A DNA stretch of 21,005 nt from DATLYT01 sp035574455 (GTDB taxonomy: Bacteria > Bacteroidota > Ignavibacteria > UBA10030): assembly GCA_035574455.1 (NCBI GenBank), contig DATLYT010000013.1, positions 1 to 21,005 of the forward strand. Reading direction: 5' to 3'. Both the position numbers and the translations under genes were made by a program. Positions 1 to 7,763 of this stretch are shown here, in pieces; the first letter of the stretch is position 1; every line of letters begins with the position of its first letter. A model generated the notes under the pieces. That model did no database searches and was not told the DNA's origin. It worked only from the letters and a program-made list of their open reading frames with translations.

Positions 1-1
1 A

Positions 2-511
2 ATTCCGGGCGGACGCGGCGCACCATTGCTCGATGAGGAAATAAACGAGATCCACGCCGCGTTTCCCATCATCAAGAAGTACCTCAGCCCCGACCACCTC
101 CGCGCCATCGAACAGCAGGGAATGTACGAAGGTGAAGCCGGTCAGTATGCTACAACGTGCTTCAACAACCGAGCCTGCGTCTTTGTTACCTACGATGGGG
201 ATGTTGCGCGCTGTGCGTTCGAGACGGCTTATCTTCAAGGGGAGATCGGGTGGAGGAAACCGCTTTCGTGCCACCTCTTTCCCCTTCGAGTGGATCGGGA
301 AAACAGAACACGCGTGCGATACGAATATCTCCCCAACTGCTCTCCGGCATTAGAGCGGGGCGATCAGGAGGAAATTCCATTGATTGAATTCTCTCGCAAC
401 GCGCTTGAGCGAACATTCGGGCAACAGTGGTATGCTGAACTGGTCGGCACAATGAGAGCTTCGAGAAACTCTCCGCGTGTGCACCAGGCGATTCATCAAG
501 AGCATGATTAA
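2..511 (+). CDS. DUF3109 family protein, 5' end outside window
   Basis: This is the C-terminal part of a DUF3109-type protein of unknown biochemical role. The reading frame is open from base 2 and reads GAPLLDEEI just before the TTG at 26. That matches the family's Gly-Ala-Pro-Leu plus acidic stretch, so the TTG is not the real start and the gene begins upstream of the window. Counted from that TTG, the visible cysteines are C45 (NNRAC), C63 (ARCAFE), C82 (LSCHLF) and C104 (LPNCSP). Regularly placed cysteines of this kind are typical of the family and suggest a metal or Fe-S site, which is inference. The stop TAA (509-511) lies inside the start region of rpoN, so the two genes are probably co-transcribed and translationally coupled. 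The family call is from motif memory, not a search. Confidence 0.8.
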   Translation: MPGGRGAPLLDEEINEIHAAFPIIKKYLSPDHLRAIEQQGMYEGEAGQYATTCFNNRACVFVTYDGDVARCAFETAYLQGEIGWRKPLSCHLFPLRVDRENRTRVRYEYLPNCSPALERGDQEEIPLIEFSRNALERTFGQQWYAELVGTMRASRNSPRVHQAIHQEHD

Positions 512-1937
512 TCTTTCTCAACAACTGAAACTCGGCCTCAGACTCACACCGCAGCAGGTGCAATACCTCAAACTGTTGCAACTGCCGACGATCGCATTAG
601 AGCAACGGATCAAAACGGAATTAGAGCTGAACCCAATGCTCGAGATCGATGAAGAAGCCGAGATGACGCTCCAGCAGGAAGAACCAAAGGCAGACGGTGA
701 AGACAGCACCGACGGAACTGCCGATGACTATACCTTCGAAGACTACCTGAATGACGACCTGGCGGGCTACAAAAGTCCCGAAGCCGTTCACTCCGGCACC
801 AACGAGGACGAAGAACCCTACGAGCCACCCCTGCCCTCAACAACGCCGCTCGCGGAACGACTCCTCTCCCAATTCCGCCTTTTGAATGTCGATGAAACTG
901 ACCTCCTGCTGGCTGAGGAGATCATCGGTAATGTCGACGAGGATGGCTACTTACGCCGCGACCTCGCCTTGATTGTGCAGGACCTCAATCTGAGTTACGG
1001 CCTCGATATCACCATCGAACGGGCAGAATGCGTGCTGCAGAAAATTTTGCTCCTCGACCCGCCGGGCATTGCGGCCCGCTCGCTGCAGGAGTGCCTGATC
1101 GCTCAAGTCAAGAGCGGCAAGTACGAACCTACACTGAAAGAGTTGGCGTTGAAAGTACTGCAAGATCATTTTGAGGACTTTAAGCTCAAGCGGTATGAAA
1201 GCCTAACGGAAAAGCTTCGCATCTCGAAAGAAACGCTCAAGAAGGTGCTGGAGATCATTCAGCATTTGAATCCGAAACCGGGCGAGGGAGAGTTCAGCGC
1301 GCAGGAAAACTACGTGACGCCGGACTTCATCGTGCAGAAGGATGACGGCGATTTTGTGATTATTCTGAACGACCGCAGTATACCGCCACTGCGCCTGAAC
1401 CGCGCGTACCGCGATCTTGCTTCGGCACGCAACAAGACGACGACGCGTGAGGCAAAAGAGTTCATCAAGAAGAAATTCGAGTCGGCCAAATGGTTCATTG
1501 CCAGCCTCCATCAGCGGAGGGAGACGTTGCTAAAGGTCATGCACGCCATCGTCGACAAACAGCGACAATGGTTTGAAGAGGGCGAGGTTCTGAAGCCGAT
1601 GATCTACAAAGATGTTGCGGAAGTGGTGGGGGTAGACATTTCTACAATCAGCCGCGTCGTCAACAACAAGTATGTGCAGACAGAGTACGGTGTATTCCCG
1701 TTGAAGTATTTCTTCACCTCCGGTCTCGAATCCGACTCCGGCGAAGATGTCTCCAACTTGATGGTGAAACAAAAGATCAAAGAGATCATCGCGACGGAAG
1801 ACCCACAGCACCCCCTTAACGACGACAAGATTGCCGAGATACTCCAGAAGGACGGCATCAGGATCGCTCGCCGTACGGTGGCAAAGTATCGTGAGCAACT
1901 CGGCCTTCCCATCGCTCGTCTCCGAAAAAAGATTTAA
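504..1937 (+). CDS. rpoN: RNA polymerase sigma-54 factor RpoN
   Basis: Alternative sigma factor that binds -24/-12 promoters and needs AAA+ enhancer-binding activators to open DNA. The protein is 477 aa, a normal length. Residues 1-50 carry the glutamine/leucine-rich region I (LSQQLKLGLRLTPQQVQYL). An acidic linker (about 48-90) follows, then the core-binding domain. A helix-turn-helix lies near residues 368-391 (YKDVAEVVGVDISTISRVV). The C-terminal RpoN box is at about 453-469 (RIARRTVAKYREQLGLP). I chose ATG 504 over the upstream GTG at 477, because region I normally begins at the very N terminus and the nine extra residues look unrelated. The ATG overlaps the stop of the DUF3109 gene by 8 nt. 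No activator gene lies in the window, so its regulon cannot be read here. Confidence 0.97.
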   Translation: MINLSQQLKLGLRLTPQQVQYLKLLQLPTIALEQRIKTELELNPMLEIDEEAEMTLQQEEPKADGEDSTDGTADDYTFEDYLNDDLAGYKSPEAVHSGTNEDEEPYEPPLPSTTPLAERLLSQFRLLNVDETDLLLAEEIIGNVDEDGYLRRDLALIVQDLNLSYGLDITIERAECVLQKILLLDPPGIAARSLQECLIAQVKSGKYEPTLKELALKVLQDHFEDFKLKRYESLTEKLRISKETLKKVLEIIQHLNPKPGEGEFSAQENYVTPDFIVQKDDGDFVIILNDRSIPPLRLNRAYRDLASARNKTTTREAKEFIKKKFESAKWFIASLHQRRETLLKVMHAIVDKQRQWFEEGEVLKPMIYKDVAEVVGVDISTISRVVNNKYVQTEYGVFPLKYFFTSGLESDSGEDVSNLMVKQKIKEIIATEDPQHPLNDDKIAEILQKDGIRIARRTVAKYREQLGLPIARLRKKI

Positions 1938-1959
1938 CCCTCAACATTTTCCCAACATC

Positions 1960-2499
1960 ATGAAGACACCGACAATTCACGCCACTACGATCATCGGCTT
2001 GCGACATCGTGGTCAGGTTGCCTTAGGCGGCGACGGCCAGGTAACCGTCGGAACCACGGTGATGAAACAGCGCTCCAACAAAATCCGTAAGCTCTACAAG
2101 GACTCTGTGCTCGTCGGGTTCGCGGGATCCGCTGCAGATTCGCTCAGCTTACTCGAGCGATTCGAAGAGAAGCTCGACCAGCATCAAGGCCAGCTCGTAC
2201 GGGCTGCAGTGGAATTGGCAAAGCTCTGGCGCACCGACAAATATCTGCGTCAACTGGAAGCCCTCCTTGCTGTGCTCGACAAAGACCACGCGTTGGTGAT
2301 TTCGGGCAATGGCGATGTCATCGAACCGGACGACGGCATCGTCGCGATCGGCTCAGGAGGAAGCTATGCCCTCGCCGCCGCCCGGATGCTCGTCAAGCAC
2401 ACCCAGATGAGCGCAAAGGAAATCGTGCGGGAATCGTTAGACGTCGCCGCCGATATCTGCATCTACACCAACAAGAATATTCAGATCGAGGAGCTGTGA
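1960..2499 (+). CDS. hslV: ATP-dependent protease peptidase subunit HslV (ClpQ)
   Basis: Threonine peptidase subunit of the HslVU protease. It forms the double-hexamer chamber that is opened and fed by HslU in the cytoplasm. The ATG at 1960 gives 179 aa, close to the family norm; the open frame back to 1831 overlaps rpoN and lacks family similarity. The N terminus reads MKTPTIHA-TTI, so cleavage after HA would expose Thr9 as nucleophile, as in the HATT-type N termini of Bacillus ClpQ. Other marks are GGDGQVT (about 23-29), the glycine-rich GSGGSYALAA, and a C terminus ending IEEL. It starts 22 nt after rpoN, without an obvious Shine-Dalgarno sequence. Its stop overlaps the first bases of the longer possible hslU frame. 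Confidence 0.97.
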   Translation: MKTPTIHATTIIGLRHRGQVALGGDGQVTVGTTVMKQRSNKIRKLYKDSVLVGFAGSAADSLSLLERFEEKLDQHQGQLVRAAVELAKLWRTDKYLRQLEALLAVLDKDHALVISGNGDVIEPDDGIVAIGSGGSYALAAARMLVKHTQMSAKEIVRESLDVAADICIYTNKNIQIEEL

Positions 2500-2510
2500 G
2501 ACGGAACACT

Positions 2511-3914
2511 ATGGACAACGAGCGAGTGCAAGAGAATAACAGTGAGAACCGGCAGATTCGGGATTTAACGCCGCGGGAGATTGTTCGCGAGTTAGATAAG
2601 TACATCATCGGCCAGCAGAACGCCAAGAAATCGGTCGCCATTGCCCTGCGAAACCGCTGGCGGCGGCTCCACGCGCCGGAACATCTGCGCGAAGAGATCA
2701 TGCCGAACAACATCATCCTGATTGGTCCAACCGGAGTTGGCAAAACCGAGATTGCGCGCCGACTCGCCAAGCTCGCGCATGCGCCTTTCATCAAAGTGGA
2801 AGCGTCAAAATTTACCGAAGTTGGCTATGTCGGTCGCGATGTTGAGTCGATGATCCGCGATCTCACCGAAATTGCGGTCAACATGGTCAAATCCGAAAAA
2901 ACGGCTGAAGTGGAGGATAAGGCACGTATGCAGGCGGAGGAGCGCATCCTTGACCTCTTGCTGCCTCCGGTTCATTCTCAACGCGGTGTTGATGCTCCAG
3001 GAGAGGTCTCCGACGCGAAAGAAGAGCTCGACCGAACGCGGGAACGATTCCGTGCGATGCTGCGCGCAGGATCCCTTGACCACCGCGTGGTCGAACTCGA
3101 AATCCAGACTCCTCAGATGCCGCTGATGCAAGTCATGGGGCCAATGAGCCTTGAAGAAATGGGCATTAACGTGCAGGAGATGTTCAGCAACATCTTCCCC
3201 AAGAAGAACAAACAGCGGAAGATGACGGTTGCCGAGGCACGGCAGGTGCTGATGCAAGAAGAAGCACAAAAGTTGATTGACGTGGAGAGCGCTGTCAAAG
3301 AAGCCCTGCAGCGCGTCGAGAACTCCGGCATTGTCTTCATCGACGAGATCGACAAGATTGCCAGTGCCCGCGGCCAAACGACGGGGCCGGATGTTTCGCG
3401 CGAAGGCGTCCAGCGAGACTTGTTACCGATTGTTGAGGGGTCGAGCGTGCTGACGAAATACGGTATGGTCAAGACAGACCATATTTTGTTCATCGCATCG
3501 GGGGCTTTTCATGTTGCGAAACCCTCCGACCTTATTCCGGAACTTCAGGGTCGATTTCCCATTCGCGTGGAGTTACAGAGCCTCACGGAGGAGGATTTCG
3601 TGAAGATTCTCACACTTCCGAAAAACGCCCTCCTCAAACAGTACGCCGCCCTGCTTGCAACCGAGGGGGTTACACTGGAATTCGACGACGGCGCTGTCCG
3701 GGAAATTGCGAGAGTGGCGTATGAGGTAAACGAACAGGTGGAGAATATCGGGGCACGGCGGCTTCACACCATCATGACAACGCTCCTGGAAGAAATGCTC
3801 TACGAGAGCCCCGATGGAATAACCGCGAAAGAATTGCTCGTCACAAAACAGATGGTGCAGGAGAAGTTGAGTTCCATTGTGAAGAATAGAGACTTAAGCC
3901 GGTATATCCTCTAA
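2511..3914 (+). CDS. hslU: ATP-dependent protease ATPase subunit HslU (ClpY)
   Basis: AAA+ unfoldase that recognises, unfolds and threads substrates into HslV. From ATG 2511 it is 467 aa. An alternative GTG at 2496, overlapping the hslV stop, would add five residues. Visible motifs are LTPREIVRELDKYIIGQ (family N terminus), Walker A GPTGVGKT (72-79), pore loop GYVG (105-108), Walker B VFIDEIDK (about 275-282), the sensor/Arg-finger region LQGRFPIRVEL, and the C-terminal tail SRYIL. The tail is the part that docks into HslV to activate it. A Gln/Met-rich I-domain lies between the pore loop and Walker B. The gene is followed by a strong hairpin at 3935-3960, so it probably ends the rpoN-hslVU unit. 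Confidence 0.97.
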   Translation: MDNERVQENNSENRQIRDLTPREIVRELDKYIIGQQNAKKSVAIALRNRWRRLHAPEHLREEIMPNNIILIGPTGVGKTEIARRLAKLAHAPFIKVEASKFTEVGYVGRDVESMIRDLTEIAVNMVKSEKTAEVEDKARMQAEERILDLLLPPVHSQRGVDAPGEVSDAKEELDRTRERFRAMLRAGSLDHRVVELEIQTPQMPLMQVMGPMSLEEMGINVQEMFSNIFPKKNKQRKMTVAEARQVLMQEEAQKLIDVESAVKEALQRVENSGIVFIDEIDKIASARGQTTGPDVSREGVQRDLLPIVEGSSVLTKYGMVKTDHILFIASGAFHVAKPSDLIPELQGRFPIRVELQSLTEEDFVKILTLPKNALLKQYAALLATEGVTLEFDDGAVREIARVAYEVNEQVENIGARRLHTIMTTLLEEMLYESPDGITAKELLVTKQMVQEKLSSIVKNRDLSRYIL

Positions 3915-3934
3915 AGAAAATGGGGGAAAACAAT

Positions 3935-3960
3935 AACGGGTGGTCAAGCGACCACCCGTT
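3935..3960. terminator. Bidirectional hairpin terminator between convergent genes
   Basis: Perfect 11-bp inverted repeat: AACGGGTGGTC (3935-3945), loop AAGC, GACCACCCGTT (3950-3960). On the plus strand it is followed by a weak T-rich run (GTGTTTCTC). On the minus strand it is followed by ATTGTTTTCCCCC. It sits between hslU (+) and the DUF3467 gene (-), exactly where a shared terminator is expected. Confidence 0.85.
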
Positions 3961-3983
3961 GTGTTTCTCACCTGTTCCACCGC

Positions 3984-4307
3984 TCAGTGAAACTTCTCAT
4001 CCTTGGGCGGCGGTTGGAACCCAATCATCGGCCCGCCGGGAATCTCACCTGCGATCTTAATCTCACCAAATTTCTTCTCGAACTTGTCGATGTTATCCTT
4101 CATCGCATTCAGCAGCATCTTGGCGTGCTGAGGCGTCATCACGATGCGGGCATGCACCTTCGCTTTCGGTACACCCGGCAACACCCGGGTAAAATCGATC
4201 ACAAACTCCGCCGGCGAATGCGTGATGATGGCGAGGTTAGAGTAAATTCCCTCAGCCTCTTTTTCACCGAGCTCGATATTGATTTGTTGCTGACCTTGGT
4301 CGTTCAT
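3984..4307 (-). CDS. DUF3467 domain protein
   Basis: A 107-aa soluble protein that is almost entirely a DUF3467 domain; the function of the family is not known to me. Characteristic stretches are EGIYSNLAIITHSPAEFVIDF, LPGVPKAKVHARIVMTPQHA and KMLLNAMKDNIDKFEKKFGEI, which I recognise as conserved in this small family in Bacteroidota and related phyla. The end is proline-rich (GFQPPPKDEKF). There is no signal peptide or membrane segment. A good ribosome-binding site, GAGGG, lies 6 nt before the ATG. It follows the TPR lipoprotein gene by 33 nt on the same strand and ends at the shared hairpin, so the two probably form one transcript. Confidence 0.88.
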   Translation of the reverse strand: MNDQGQQQINIELGEKEAEGIYSNLAIITHSPAEFVIDFTRVLPGVPKAKVHARIVMTPQHAKMLLNAMKDNIDKFEKKFGEIKIAGEIPGGPMIGFQPPPKDEKFH

Positions 4308-4340
4308 ACGATTCCCTCGCAGTCGCTACACACTGCACCG

Positions 4341-5720
4341 TTATTTGCCTTGTCTCAGCTTATCGGACATCTCAAACGCCTTCGTTGCCTGATCGGTCTT
4401 TCCTAAGCGGGCGTAAATCGTTCCGAGCGTGTCCCAGATTTGCGGGTCTTCCTTCTTTTGCTCAGAAACTTTTTCCATATAGGGAAGCGCTTTTTCAAAT
4501 TTCTCCACATAGGCTTTTGTTTCAACACCTTTTTCCTCCGCGTCCCGGATAATGTCAACGCCCCAGTTGTAATAGGTGGCACCAATATCGTAGATGGCGT
4601 CAGCAAAATTCGGGTCGATCTTCAATGCCTCCTGGAACTCCGCAATCGCCTCATCAAACTTTCCAGCAGAACGATAGAGCACGCCCAACACATAACGGTT
4701 TTGCTTGTTGCTGGGATCAGCCTGTACTTGGACCTGGAATGTCGAGATAGCTTCGTTGATCCGATCGGCATCGATATACGCTTGCATCAGGAAGCTCACA
4801 ATCTCAGAATCCTTGGGGTCCTTCTTACGAGCGTCTACCAGAATATCGATGGCGCTGGTAAACTCCTTGAGCGCTTCTTTAAACATCGACGAATCGATAT
4901 TGGCATTGTAGGGCACGCTAAACTTCTTCGAAACAACCTTGTCTGCATCCAATGAGACCGTCAGGTTGTACTTCTTGTACGTCCAATCTTCCTTTTTCGT
5001 GCCGCGAGGTCCTCGCTTCACTTCGTCGGGCGCCCCTAACGCGAGCATGACGTCGCTCTTGGAGGTATTACGCCGCACACGGTCCAAATTCTTCATCGTC
5101 TTAATGGCATCGGCATTCTTGGATTCAAACTGATTCTTCAAATCCTGGCCACGGCGGATGTGAATCAGTCCCGCCCGTTTCGCCGCTTCGGCTTCATCGC
5201 CCATCTCCCACGCCTTCTTGTACGCTGCCAGCGCATTTTCCAGATCTCCCTTATTGTTATAGGCATATCCAAGATAGCGGTATGTTAAACCCGTATCCGG
5301 CCAGGCGGCAATCGATTTTTTGAACTCGTTGATGGACATCTCATAGTATTGCGCCGAATCGGCTGAGGCGCGCTCTAAGAAGTTCACACCGTTGTTAATG
5401 TGTGTTCCCCAACGACTGTAGCGGATATCGCGAATCTCCTTTTCATGCAGGTTTGAGAGCTTCAACGCTTGAGCAAATGCGGCGTTCATCCCTTCGTAAT
5501 CGCCTTTCTCTGCACGCACGGCTCCCAAGAGATACCATGCCTCCTCGTTCTGGGGGTTCTTGGAAACCTCGGTTTCCAGCAGCTGCAGTGCTTTATCGTA
5601 TTCCCGCTGTTGGATGTGCATCTTGGCGCCGGTAAATTCTGAGGATGCGCACTGGAATCCCTGAAACAACAACGTCACCAGAAGTGCACCGACAATATTC
5701 ACCACGTACGTGTTCTTCAT
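4341..5720 (-). CDS. TPR-repeat lipoprotein with BamE/SmpA-like segment
   Basis: Secreted tetratricopeptide protein of 459 aa, role not established. The N terminus MKNTYVVNIVGALLVTLLFQGFQC is a signal sequence ending at Cys24. The lipobox is unusual because Gln precedes the cysteine, but similar GFQC ends are familiar to me from Ignavibacteria-like proteins. TPR-like helices occupy about 30-90 and 145-195, and again about 285-455 (KFDEAIAEFQEALKIDP is a textbook unit). Between them, about 215-263, is VMLALGAPDEVKRG...EDWTYKKYNLTVSL, which resembles the BamE/SmpA fold (LGxPDEV plus W-Y strand). I chose the ATG at 5720 over 5735 because AAGGGT lies 7 nt upstream of it. A promoter fits at 5769-5797. 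It probably acts as a periplasm-facing scaffold. Confidence 0.85.
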   Translation of the reverse strand: MKNTYVVNIVGALLVTLLFQGFQCASSEFTGAKMHIQQREYDKALQLLETEVSKNPQNEEAWYLLGAVRAEKGDYEGMNAAFAQALKLSNLHEKEIRDIRYSRWGTHINNGVNFLERASADSAQYYEMSINEFKKSIAAWPDTGLTYRYLGYAYNNKGDLENALAAYKKAWEMGDEAEAAKRAGLIHIRRGQDLKNQFESKNADAIKTMKNLDRVRRNTSKSDVMLALGAPDEVKRGPRGTKKEDWTYKKYNLTVSLDADKVVSKKFSVPYNANIDSSMFKEALKEFTSAIDILVDARKKDPKDSEIVSFLMQAYIDADRINEAISTFQVQVQADPSNKQNRYVLGVLYRSAGKFDEAIAEFQEALKIDPNFADAIYDIGATYYNWGVDIIRDAEEKGVETKAYVEKFEKALPYMEKVSEQKKEDPQIWDTLGTIYARLGKTDQATKAFEMSDKLRQGK

Positions 5721-5768
5721 TGCAAGACCCTTCATGTAGAATTAATGTTCTGTGAATCGGCGATGAGC

Positions 5769-5797
5769 AATATACCAAAACACGCTCAGAGAAACAA
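5769..5797 (-). promoter_or_regulatory. Predicted sigma-70-type promoter for TPR lipoprotein
   Basis: On the minus strand the -35 TTGTTT (5792-5797) and the -10 TATATT (5769-5774) are separated by exactly 17 nt. Transcription would start near 5762, giving a leader of about 40 nt before the ATG at 5720. The pattern is read by eye. Confidence 0.6.
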
Positions 5798-5867
5798 GGC
5801 TATTTCCGTCAAGCGCTTGTTCAACGAGGCATCCGGAAACAAGAATATGCATCATCAGCACGGTTCT

Positions 5868-5896
5868 TTGACTTTCGGACGATTTTTGGGTAGATT
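5868..5896 (+). promoter_or_regulatory. Predicted sigma-70-type promoter for HIT gene and icd
   Basis: The -35 TTGACT (5868-5873) and the -10 TAGATT (5891-5896) have a 17-nt spacer. The start would be near 5903, about 25 nt before the ATG at 5928. This argues against the long open frame from 5745 being the true N terminus. It stands back to back with the promoter at 5769-5797. Confidence 0.6.
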
Positions 5897-5927
5897 CATT
5901 TTGATTTCACCGTATGCAATGCACCGT

Positions 5928-6344
5928 ATGGACGACTGCACGTTTTGTCAAATCATTGCCCGCCGCGCGAACGCGGAAATCCTTTACGAAAATAACGATG
6001 CCCTTTGCATCCTCGACATCAACCCGATTCACTATGGCCACACGTTGGTCATTCCCAAACGCCATTGTCGGGATTTGATCGAGCTTCCCCCCGAATCCTT
6101 TCCAGGCTTGATGCAAGCGTTGCACACAATCGCCAAGGCCCTGAAGAACAGTCTGGCGTTAGAGGGCTTCAACGTCTTTTCGAATAACGGCCGCATTGCC
6201 GGGCAGTCGATCTTTCATTTTCACTTCCATGTCACCCCCCGCTACGCAAACGATAACATCAAATTCGTCCTCGAGCTGAAGAAATACCGAAACGGCGAGA
6301 TGGCGGAGTATGCGAAGCGGATTCGTCAACAGATTCAACCATAA
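5928..6344 (+). CDS. HIT family nucleotide hydrolase/transferase
   Basis: Histidine-triad protein of 138 aa from ATG 5928 (ATG 5919 would add three residues). HIT proteins hydrolyse or transfer nucleotidyl groups from substrates such as AMP-phosphoramidates or dinucleoside polyphosphates; the substrate here cannot be told. It begins MDDCTFCQII, with the Cys4/Cys7 pair that binds zinc in many bacterial HIT proteins. It continues with DINPIHYGHTLVIPKRH and carries the catalytic triad HFHFHVTPR. The frame extends upstream to 5745, but that region contains the predicted promoter and unrelated residues. icd follows 27 nt later on the same strand and is probably co-transcribed. Confidence 0.93.
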   Translation: MDDCTFCQIIARRANAEILYENNDALCILDINPIHYGHTLVIPKRHCRDLIELPPESFPGLMQALHTIAKALKNSLALEGFNVFSNNGRIAGQSIFHFHFHVTPRYANDNIKFVLELKKYRNGEMAEYAKRIRQQIQP

Positions 6345-6371
6345 AATCCTTGAATAGGAGCATGTACTCAT

Positions 6372-7619
6372 ATGCCTCACTACGTCAAACTCACCCCTCC
6401 GTCCGAGGGAGAGAAAATCACCGTCATCAATGGAAAAGTAGCCGTTCCCAACAAACCCATCATCCCGTTCATTGAAGGCGACGGCACAGGTCCCGACATC
6501 TGGCGCGCATCGCAGCGTGTCTTCGACGCTGCAGTTCAGAAAGCGTATGGTGGAGCGAGGAAAATCGTCTGGTTTGAGGTGTACGCGGGAGAAAAAGCGA
6601 ACGCGGTTTATGGTCCAAACACCTGGTTACACGATGATACCCTGGAAGCGATCAAGGAGTACGTCGTTGCGATCAAGGGACCTCTCACCACACCCGTCGG
6701 TGGAGGCATCCGCTCGATCAACGTCGCGCTGCGGCAGATGCTCGACCTCTACGTTTGTCTTCGGCCTGTGCGCTACTTTGAAGGTGTCCCTTCGCCCGTC
6801 AAACATCCCGAGCTGGTGGATATGGTGATCTTCCGAGAAAATACTGAAGACATCTATGCCGGTATCGAGTGGAAACATGGAACGCCCGAAGCAAAGAAGG
6901 TGGTCGAGTGGTTACAGAAAGAGATGGGGGTGAAAAAAATTCGCTTCCCAGAAACATCGAGTATCGGGGTGAAGCCGGTATCCCTGGAGGGAACGCAACG
7001 CTTGGTGCGGGCGGCAATTCGGTATGCCATTGACAACAAGAGGAAATCCGTGACACTTGTTCACAAAGGCAACATCATGAAGTTTACCGAAGGCGCGTTT
7101 CGGGATTGGGGATACGAGTTAGCACAGAAAGAATTTGGAGGTCAGCTGATCGATGGCGGACCGTGGGTCAAGCTCCCCAACGGTATCGTTGTGAAAGACA
7201 TGATTGCAGACAATTTCTTGCAGCAGATTCTCACGCGTCCAGCCGAGTACGATGTCATCGCCACGCCGAACCTGAACGGTGATTACATCTCCGACGCTCT
7301 CGCCGCCCAAGTTGGCGGCATTGGTATTGCGCCGGGGGGCAACATCAATTACGACAATGGCTACGCGGTATTCGAGGCGACGCATGGAACGGCACCCAAA
7401 TATGCAGGGCAAGATAAGGTCAACCCCGGCTCCGTCATCCTCTCCGGTGAAATGATGATGCGCTACATGGGCTGGCATGAGGCGGCTGATCTGATCATTA
7501 AAGGATTAGAAAAAACAATCAAGTCGAAGATCGTGACGTACGATTTTGCGCGATTGATGGAAGGGGCGAAAGAGGTGAAGTGCTCTGAGTTCGGTGAAGC
7601 GATCGTGAGCAACATGTAG
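6372..7619 (+). CDS. icd: Isocitrate dehydrogenase, NADP-dependent
   Basis: TCA-cycle enzyme converting isocitrate to 2-oxoglutarate and CO2 in the cytoplasm. The 415 aa align along their length with the E. coli-type dimeric enzyme. The substrate loop TTPVGGGIRSINVALRQ is present, with Ser115 equivalent to E. coli Ser113, the residue phosphorylated by AceK in enterics. Metal-binding aspartates are D280, D304 and D308. The NADP-specific set is intact: Lys343, Tyr344, Val350, Tyr390 and Arg394 match the E. coli Lys344/Tyr345/Val351/Tyr391/Arg395 determinants, so NADP use is well supported. AGGAG lies 11 nt before the ATG. The gene ends just before the palindromic element at 7657-7763, whose hairpin plus T-run could terminate it. 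No aceK is in the window. Confidence 0.97.
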   Translation: MPHYVKLTPPSEGEKITVINGKVAVPNKPIIPFIEGDGTGPDIWRASQRVFDAAVQKAYGGARKIVWFEVYAGEKANAVYGPNTWLHDDTLEAIKEYVVAIKGPLTTPVGGGIRSINVALRQMLDLYVCLRPVRYFEGVPSPVKHPELVDMVIFRENTEDIYAGIEWKHGTPEAKKVVEWLQKEMGVKKIRFPETSSIGVKPVSLEGTQRLVRAAIRYAIDNKRKSVTLVHKGNIMKFTEGAFRDWGYELAQKEFGGQLIDGGPWVKLPNGIVVKDMIADNFLQQILTRPAEYDVIATPNLNGDYISDALAAQVGGIGIAPGGNINYDNGYAVFEATHGTAPKYAGQDKVNPGSVILSGEMMMRYMGWHEAADLIIKGLEKTIKSKIVTYDFARLMEGAKEVKCSEFGEAIVSNM

Positions 7620-7656
7620 CGGTGCGGGTCGAGTGGCCGTACAACACTAGAACTGG

Positions 7657-7763
7657 TCTCAAAAATACCCTGTCATGCCCGCGGATTTCAAGCGGGCATC
7701 TAAAAATGGCTGTAGAGCAGATTCCGTCTTACAATCCGACGGAATGACTTTCCTTTTTTGAGA
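7657..7763. repeat. Palindromic REP/BIME-like element, two inverted 30-nt hairpin units
   Basis: Unit 1 (+, 7672-7701) has foot GTC, stem ATGCCCGC, loop GGATTTCAA and closing arm GCGGGCAT. Unit 2 (-, 7719-7748) on its own strand reads foot GTC, stem ATTCCGTC, loop GGATTGTAA and arm GACGGAAT. Both have 8-bp stems, 9-nt loops and end in CT. Between the units three base pairs differ by paired changes (G-C/T-A, C-G/G-C, G-C/T-A), so pairing rather than sequence is kept. The flanks TCTCAAAAA (7657-7665) and TTTTTGAGA (7755-7763) extend the palindrome. Related units lie at 14493-14522 and 14534-14563. Confidence 0.85.
7721..7759 (+). terminator. Probable icd terminator formed by repeat hairpin
   Basis: Stem ATTCCGTC/GACGGAAT (7721-7728 and 7738-7745) is followed shortly by TTTCCTTTTTT (7749-7759). 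This hairpin plus T-tract is unit 2 of the palindromic element and lies about 100 nt after the icd stop. A function as terminator is inference. Confidence 0.5.

Noticed and set aside
26..28. TTG as the start of the first gene
   Set aside because: The frame is open to the window edge, and the residues just upstream fit the DUF3109 conserved motif, so the true start is outside.
5745..5927. N-terminal extension of the HIT protein from ATG 5745
   Set aside because: The extra 61 residues do not fit the family, and the stretch contains a predicted promoter for each direction.
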